Of a stretch of DNA of 51,067 nt, positions 47,919 to 51,067 are shown piece after piece. This stretch comes from Caldimicrobium sp. (lineage in GTDB: Bacteria; Desulfobacterota; Thermodesulfobacteria; Thermodesulfobacteriales; Thermodesulfobacteriaceae): the NCBI GenBank assembly GCA_025059715.1, contig JANXCE010000013.1, forward strand, positions 1-51,067, in the 5' to 3' direction. Numbering within the stretch: position 1 is the first letter of the stretch; every line of letters begins with the position of its first letter. The position numbers and the translations under genes are program-made. The notes beneath the pieces are model-generated. The model saw nothing but the letters and a program-made list of their open reading frames with translations. It searched no databases and had not been told where the DNA came from.

Positions 47919-49045
47919 AGTTTTATCTCACCTTTAACTTTTAAGAGTCTTTTGGCCTCAGCCATTTTCTGAAAAACCTCTTCTAAGGTGTCACCGAGGA
48001 TTGTGACATGGCCCATTTTTCTTAGAGGAAAGGTCTTAGCTTTGCCATAGATATGAAGAGAGACCCCAGGGATGGCTAAAACCCTCTCTAAACCTTCATA
48101 AATGGGTTTTCCGGTGTAGCCTTCTTCTCCAAGAAGATTGAACATGGCACAAGGTTTCATTAAGGTGGTAGCACCTAATGGAAGCCCAGTGACTACCCTG
48201 ATATGTTGTTCAAATTGACTGGTATAGCAGGCTTCAATAGTGTAGTGTCCTGAATTATGGGGGCGAGGGGCTATTTCGTTAATATATAGTTTTCCTTTTT
48301 TATCCAGAAATAATTCTACTCCAAATAAGCCTACCCCGTCTAAGGCTCTAACAGCTTCTATTGCAAGCTCCTTAGCCTCTTTTCTAACATCTTCAGAAAT
48401 TGATGCTGGACAAAATAAATAATCAAGAAGATTACCCTCTGGATGAAAGACCATCTCAACTACTTCGTAAACCGCTATATCTCCCTTCTCGTTTCGCGCT
48501 ACAATTACTCCTAATTCCTTTTCAAGATCAAGGAATTCCTCCACAAATGAAGGTTCATCTAAGGCCTTACTAAGGTCCTCAGGATTTCTGAGGATAACCG
48601 TTCCTCTTCCGTCGTATCCCCCTCTTACACTCTTTTGAACTACTGGTAAAAGCTCTGTTAGCTCCTCTTTATGGGTAATTTCTCTAAATTCTGGAACGGG
48701 TAATCGGGCATTTTTAAGCGTTTTTCTCTGCAAGAGTTTGTTTTGAATTATCTCTAAGACCTTAGGAGAAGGAATTATTCTCTTTTTATCTTCAAGAGTT
48801 TTAAGAGGGAAAATTTCTACATGTTCTAAATCAAAAGTGATTATATCACAGCAGGAGGCAAAGGAGATAATGGAGTCACTATCACGGTATGATCCTATTA
48901 TATGCTCCGCAACGGCGCTTGCTGGACAATTTGGTGTCGGATCAAGCACTTTTATATTAAAACCCATTTTTCTTCCAGCTTGGGCAGACATTTTAGCCAG
49001 TTGGCCCCCACCCAAAATCCCAATGGTGATATCTCCAGGATTCAT
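47915..49045 (-). CDS. purK: N5-carboxyaminoimidazole ribonucleotide synthase
   Basis: 376 residues from ATG 49045, with GAGGG 7 bases upstream; a GTG two codons earlier lacks spacing. ATP-grasp enzyme: [40 protein letters not shown] and [18 protein letters not shown]. Makes N5-CAIR from AIR and bicarbonate, feeding PurE. Confidence 0.95.
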   Translation of the reverse strand: MNPGDITIGILGGGQLAKMSAQAGRKMGFNIKVLDPTPNCPASAVAEHIIGSYRDSDSIISFASCCDIITFDLEHVEIFPLKTLEDKKRIIPSPKVLEIIQNKLLQRKTLKNARLPVPEFREITHKEELTELLPVVQKSVRGGYDGRGTVILRNPEDLSKALDEPSFVEEFLDLEKELGVIVARNEKGDIAVYEVVEMVFHPEGNLLDYLFCPASISEDVRKEAKELAIEAVRALDGVGLFGVELFLDKKGKLYINEIAPRPHNSGHYTIEACYTSQFEQHIRVVTGLPLGATTLMKPCAMFNLLGEEGYTGKPIYEGLERVLAIPGVSLHIYGKAKTFPLRKMGHVTILGDTLEEVFQKMAEAKRLLKVKGEIKL

Positions 49046-49069
49046 GGGCACGCCCTCAAATTTTTTCCA

Positions 49070-49097
49070 AAGTTAATCCATTAGATTTAAATGTCAA
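49070..49097 (-). promoter_or_regulatory. Possible promoter of purKE
   Basis: Reverse strand TTGACA (49092-49097), 16-base spacer, TAACTT (49070-49075), about 25 bases before the purK ATG. The -10 is a weak match. No PurR-type palindrome was seen. Confidence 0.35.
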
Positions 49098-49258
49098 TGT
49101 CCTCTTTCCCTTTGAATGGGCATAGTTTTGGTTTATCTTAGCAGTAAACTCCGTTGAATCTGGGGTTTAAGATATTTATAGAGTAATAATTAAATGTATA
49201 AGTAAATCCTTTTTTGGATTCTAAAATTTTAGGCAAAATACAAGGCGAATAGGGAGAA

Positions 49259-50149
49259 TTAGAAAAACCACTTCAAAATGCCAAGAAGGGCAAAAACTTG
49301 ACCTGCCCAAAATACAAACAACCACTTAATTAAGCTTGCCTTCAGCTGATATATCTCCTTTGTTAAATCCGCCCGGACCTTTTCTATTTCCTTAGTCAGA
49401 TCTGCTCGGACCTTTTCTATTTCCTTAGTCAGATCCGCCCGGACCTTTTCTGTTTCTTTAGTCAGATCTGCTCGGACCTTTTCTATTTCCTTAGTCAGAT
49501 CCGCTCGGACCTTTTCTATTTCCTTAGTCAGATCCGCTCGGACCTTTTCTGTTTCCTTAGTCAGATCCGCCCGGACCAATTCTTTTTCTTTAGTCAGATC
49601 CGCTCGGACCAATTCTATTTCCTTAGTCAGATCTGCTCGGACCTTTTCTATTTCCTTAGTCAGATCTGCTCGGACCTTTTCTATTTCCTTAGTCAAATCT
49701 GCTCTTATTTTTTCTATCTCTCTTGTAAACTTTAACTCTATCTCCTTTAGCTCTTTAGTTAAATCCGACCTAACTTTCTCTATCTCTGCTCTAATTAATT
49801 CGATCTCCTTGCTAAATTTTAATTCTACTTCTCTAATTTCTTTAATTAACTCCCCCTTGACCTTTTCTACTTCTCCTCTAACTTTCTCTATTTCTAAGGT
49901 CAAATCCGCTCGGCCCTTTTCTATTTCAGCTCTTATTTTCTCCATTTCCACTTTTATTGTTTCAATCTCCTTTACCAAACGAGCCTCTAACTCCCTTATT
50001 TCTTTAGTTAATTTGAGAATACTTTCTTGATGTTCCTCTGAGGTGACCGCTTTTCTACGCTCTATCTCTTCTATATATTCCGCAAGAAGACGGGCTGGCT
50101 CTTCACCAAATTGTCTGAACGCCTCGTATATCCTCACTGCGTATACCAT
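49259..50149 (-). CDS. Membrane-anchored coiled-coil protein with hendecad repeats (DUF1640-like)
   Basis: 296 residues. The N-terminus (MVYAVRIYEAFRQFGEEPAR, then LLAEYIEEIERRKAVT) resembles the head of the DUF1640/CCDC90 coiled-coil family. From residue 45 on it is continuous charged coiled coil. Residues 144-264 are eleven near-identical 11-residue units of the form EIEKVRADLTK plus a twelfth diverged one, a hendecad pattern. The last 22 residues (WLFVFWAGQVFALLGILKWFF) form one membrane helix, so it is tail-anchored. AAGGAG precedes the ATG. Function unknown. Confidence 0.8.
   Translation of the reverse strand: MVYAVRIYEAFRQFGEEPARLLAEYIEEIERRKAVTSEEHQESILKLTKEIRELEARLVKEIETIKVEMEKIRAEIEKGRADLTLEIEKVRGEVEKVKGELIKEIREVELKFSKEIELIRAEIEKVRSDLTKELKEIELKFTREIEKIRADLTKEIEKVRADLTKEIEKVRADLTKEIELVRADLTKEKELVRADLTKETEKVRADLTKEIEKVRADLTKEIEKVRADLTKETEKVRADLTKEIEKVRADLTKEIEKVRADLTKEIYQLKASLIKWLFVFWAGQVFALLGILKWFF
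49358..49720. repeat. Eleven-unit 33-bp tandem repeat inside the coiled-coil gene
   Basis: Eleven consecutive 33-base units, most differing at only a few positions, each coding one 11-residue coiled-coil turn. A diverged twelfth unit follows at 49325-49357. The near identity at DNA level points to recent expansion or repeat homogenisation. Confidence 0.92.
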
Positions 50150-50177
50150 CTATTTCTCCTTTTAGTTTTATGTTTTA

Positions 50178-50205
50178 TTAATACTTCTAAAAATAAAAAA
50201 GTCAA
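50178..50205 (-). promoter_or_regulatory. Putative promoter of the coiled-coil gene
   Basis: Reverse strand TTGACT (50200-50205), 16-base spacer, TATTAA (50178-50183), about 28 bases before the ATG at 50149. Confidence 0.4.
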
Positions 50206-50482
50206 CTGAAATTATTCTTGATTCCAAACTAATTCCACAAAAACCGAATTAGTAACAGGAAAAGCTCTGTATGAGTAAAATTGTCATAATTAGTAGAACT
50301 AAGATGAGGCTGTTAGATATTGTAATATTTAACAAAAAAATATGGCTATATTTGGAGTTAATGTGGGGATAAGAGATTGAAAAGTTTTAGAGAGCCATCA
50401 AAAATGAAGTAAATCATAGAGGTTATCATATAGTCCAAACTGCATAAGTTTTGCCTCTTATTAGAATGCAAGAAAGTGGCAA
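50206..50482. other. Non-coding stretch, possible mobile-element debris
   Basis: No gene or RNA recognised. A forward frame near 50341-50370 reads WLYLELMWG before stopping, which might be a transposase scrap; the evidence is too thin to name it. Confidence 0.3.
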
Positions 50483-51067
50483 AGTCAAAAATCAAAAAAA
50501 ATAATTCTAATATCTAAGCAAGAGAGGGAGGAAAGCCAAGGGTAAGTATAAAATCTTTATGTTATTCTGGATAGACTCAACTCGGTTAAAGAGGCTTCTT
50601 TCAAGAAGGAATCTTTCTTTTGGTTAATGGTCATAAAATTTCAATAACAAACATGGCAATCAGGCTACTAGAGAGGCTTATGGAGTATCTTAGAGCACTG
50701 TTTACAGGTGGAAGAAACTTCTAACAGAGGAGGTAAGGTTTTAGCCGCCAAATGTGGGATTGAAAGAATGTGCATAAGTTCAAGATCTTTGAGGTGGCCA
50801 CAGGAGGTAATAGAATTTATCCTGAGTTACAGGAGAGAACATCCTCGCATAGGTAAGGAAAAGCTTAAGCCTTTGGTGGATAGATTTTGTTGGAAAAGGG
50901 GTATAGCTTTGGTAGCAGTATCTACGATTGGAAGGATTATAAGGTATTTGAAAGAAGGGGGTAAGTTTGAGGAGAGGTAGGGAAGAAGCTTTAGTTATTA
51001 TGGGAAGACGGGAAGGTTTATTGAGAGGGAGAAGAGGAGGAGGAAGAGGAAGCGGTATAGAGGTGGT
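50483..51067 (+). mobile_element. Decayed IS481-like insertion sequence, copy C, continues past the window
   Basis: The start is placed at AGTCAAAAATCAAAAAAAAT (50483), similar to the terminus of copy A. The forward frame, across stops and shifts, reads a helix-turn-helix (NQATREAYGVSYSTVYRWKK near 50655-50710). It then reads VIEFILSYRREHPRIGKEKL and IALVAVSTIGRIIRYLKEGG (50795-50965), the standard region before the DDE core. It is the best preserved copy of this part but is frameshifted. The downstream half lies outside the window. Confidence 0.65.

Noticed and set aside
49221-49232. CTAAAATTTTAG palindrome downstream of the coiled-coil gene
   Set aside because: Short and AT-only; expected by chance in this base composition.

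Overview
The window reads as chromosome of an AT-rich, probably thermophilic, outer-membrane-bearing bacterium. KDO activation (kdsB), heptose epimerisation (hldD), apolipoprotein N-acyltransferase (lnt), a lipobox protein and an AmpG-like permease all point to a diderm with LPS. Proteins rich in Lys, Glu and Ile, the gene mix and the very tight packing suggest a Thermodesulfobacteriota-like lineage. That placement is inference; no rRNA is present to settle it.

Layout. 1-5000 is an accessory island: a partial Rpn/PD-(D/E)XK nuclease gene, a three-repeat CRISPR remnant, a two-gene restriction-modification operon with a HinP1I-like endonuclease, and a decayed IS481-like element. 5045-10034 is a forward operon (fmdB-like, hemC, cobA-hemD fusion, tyrS, holA). 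10020-14987 runs backwards: a frameshifted Fe-S protein, an orphan ParB-like gene, purC, a Rho_N-domain protein and a hybrid histidine kinase, the last paired with a PhnD-like binding protein (15021-15854). 15932-21928 is the translation operon infB-DUF503-rbfA-nrnA-truB plus a flippase-like membrane protein. 22032-26189 runs forward: kdsB, a MEMO protein, gltX, a very small membrane gene and trpS, meeting ligA (26170-28299) tail to tail. 28430-29200 is mobile-element debris. 29202-35611 is a six-gene envelope operon (ctpA, M50 protease, AmpG-like permease, hldD, corC-like, lnt). 35743-44091 holds a BamE-like lipoprotein, pcm, an RsuA-type pseudouridine synthase, a beta-CASP ribonuclease-like protein, a GspE/PilB ATPase, an RsmB-type RNA methyltransferase, a HAD phosphatase, YggT and PhoH. 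44164-45482 holds a methyltransferase gene with a central deletion and a second IS481-like relic. 45545-49045 holds bioY, purD and purKE. The end carries a hendecad-repeat coiled-coil membrane protein and a third IS481-like relic running off the edge.

The most interesting signal is between gltX and trpS. A 29-codon membrane ORF ends in TGA, but the same frame stays open for 30 more codons containing a CxxxC motif. The TGA is followed, at bacterial-SECIS spacing, by a hairpin with an AGGGU loop. If the TGA is recoded as selenocysteine, the product is a 60-residue membrane selenoprotein that fills the gap to trpS. Other notable points: a serine where HinP1I has its catalytic glutamine (and MspI an asparagine), a perfect consensus promoter for bioY built on the end of an IS relic, and several convergent gene pairs that overlap at their 3' ends with no visible terminator.
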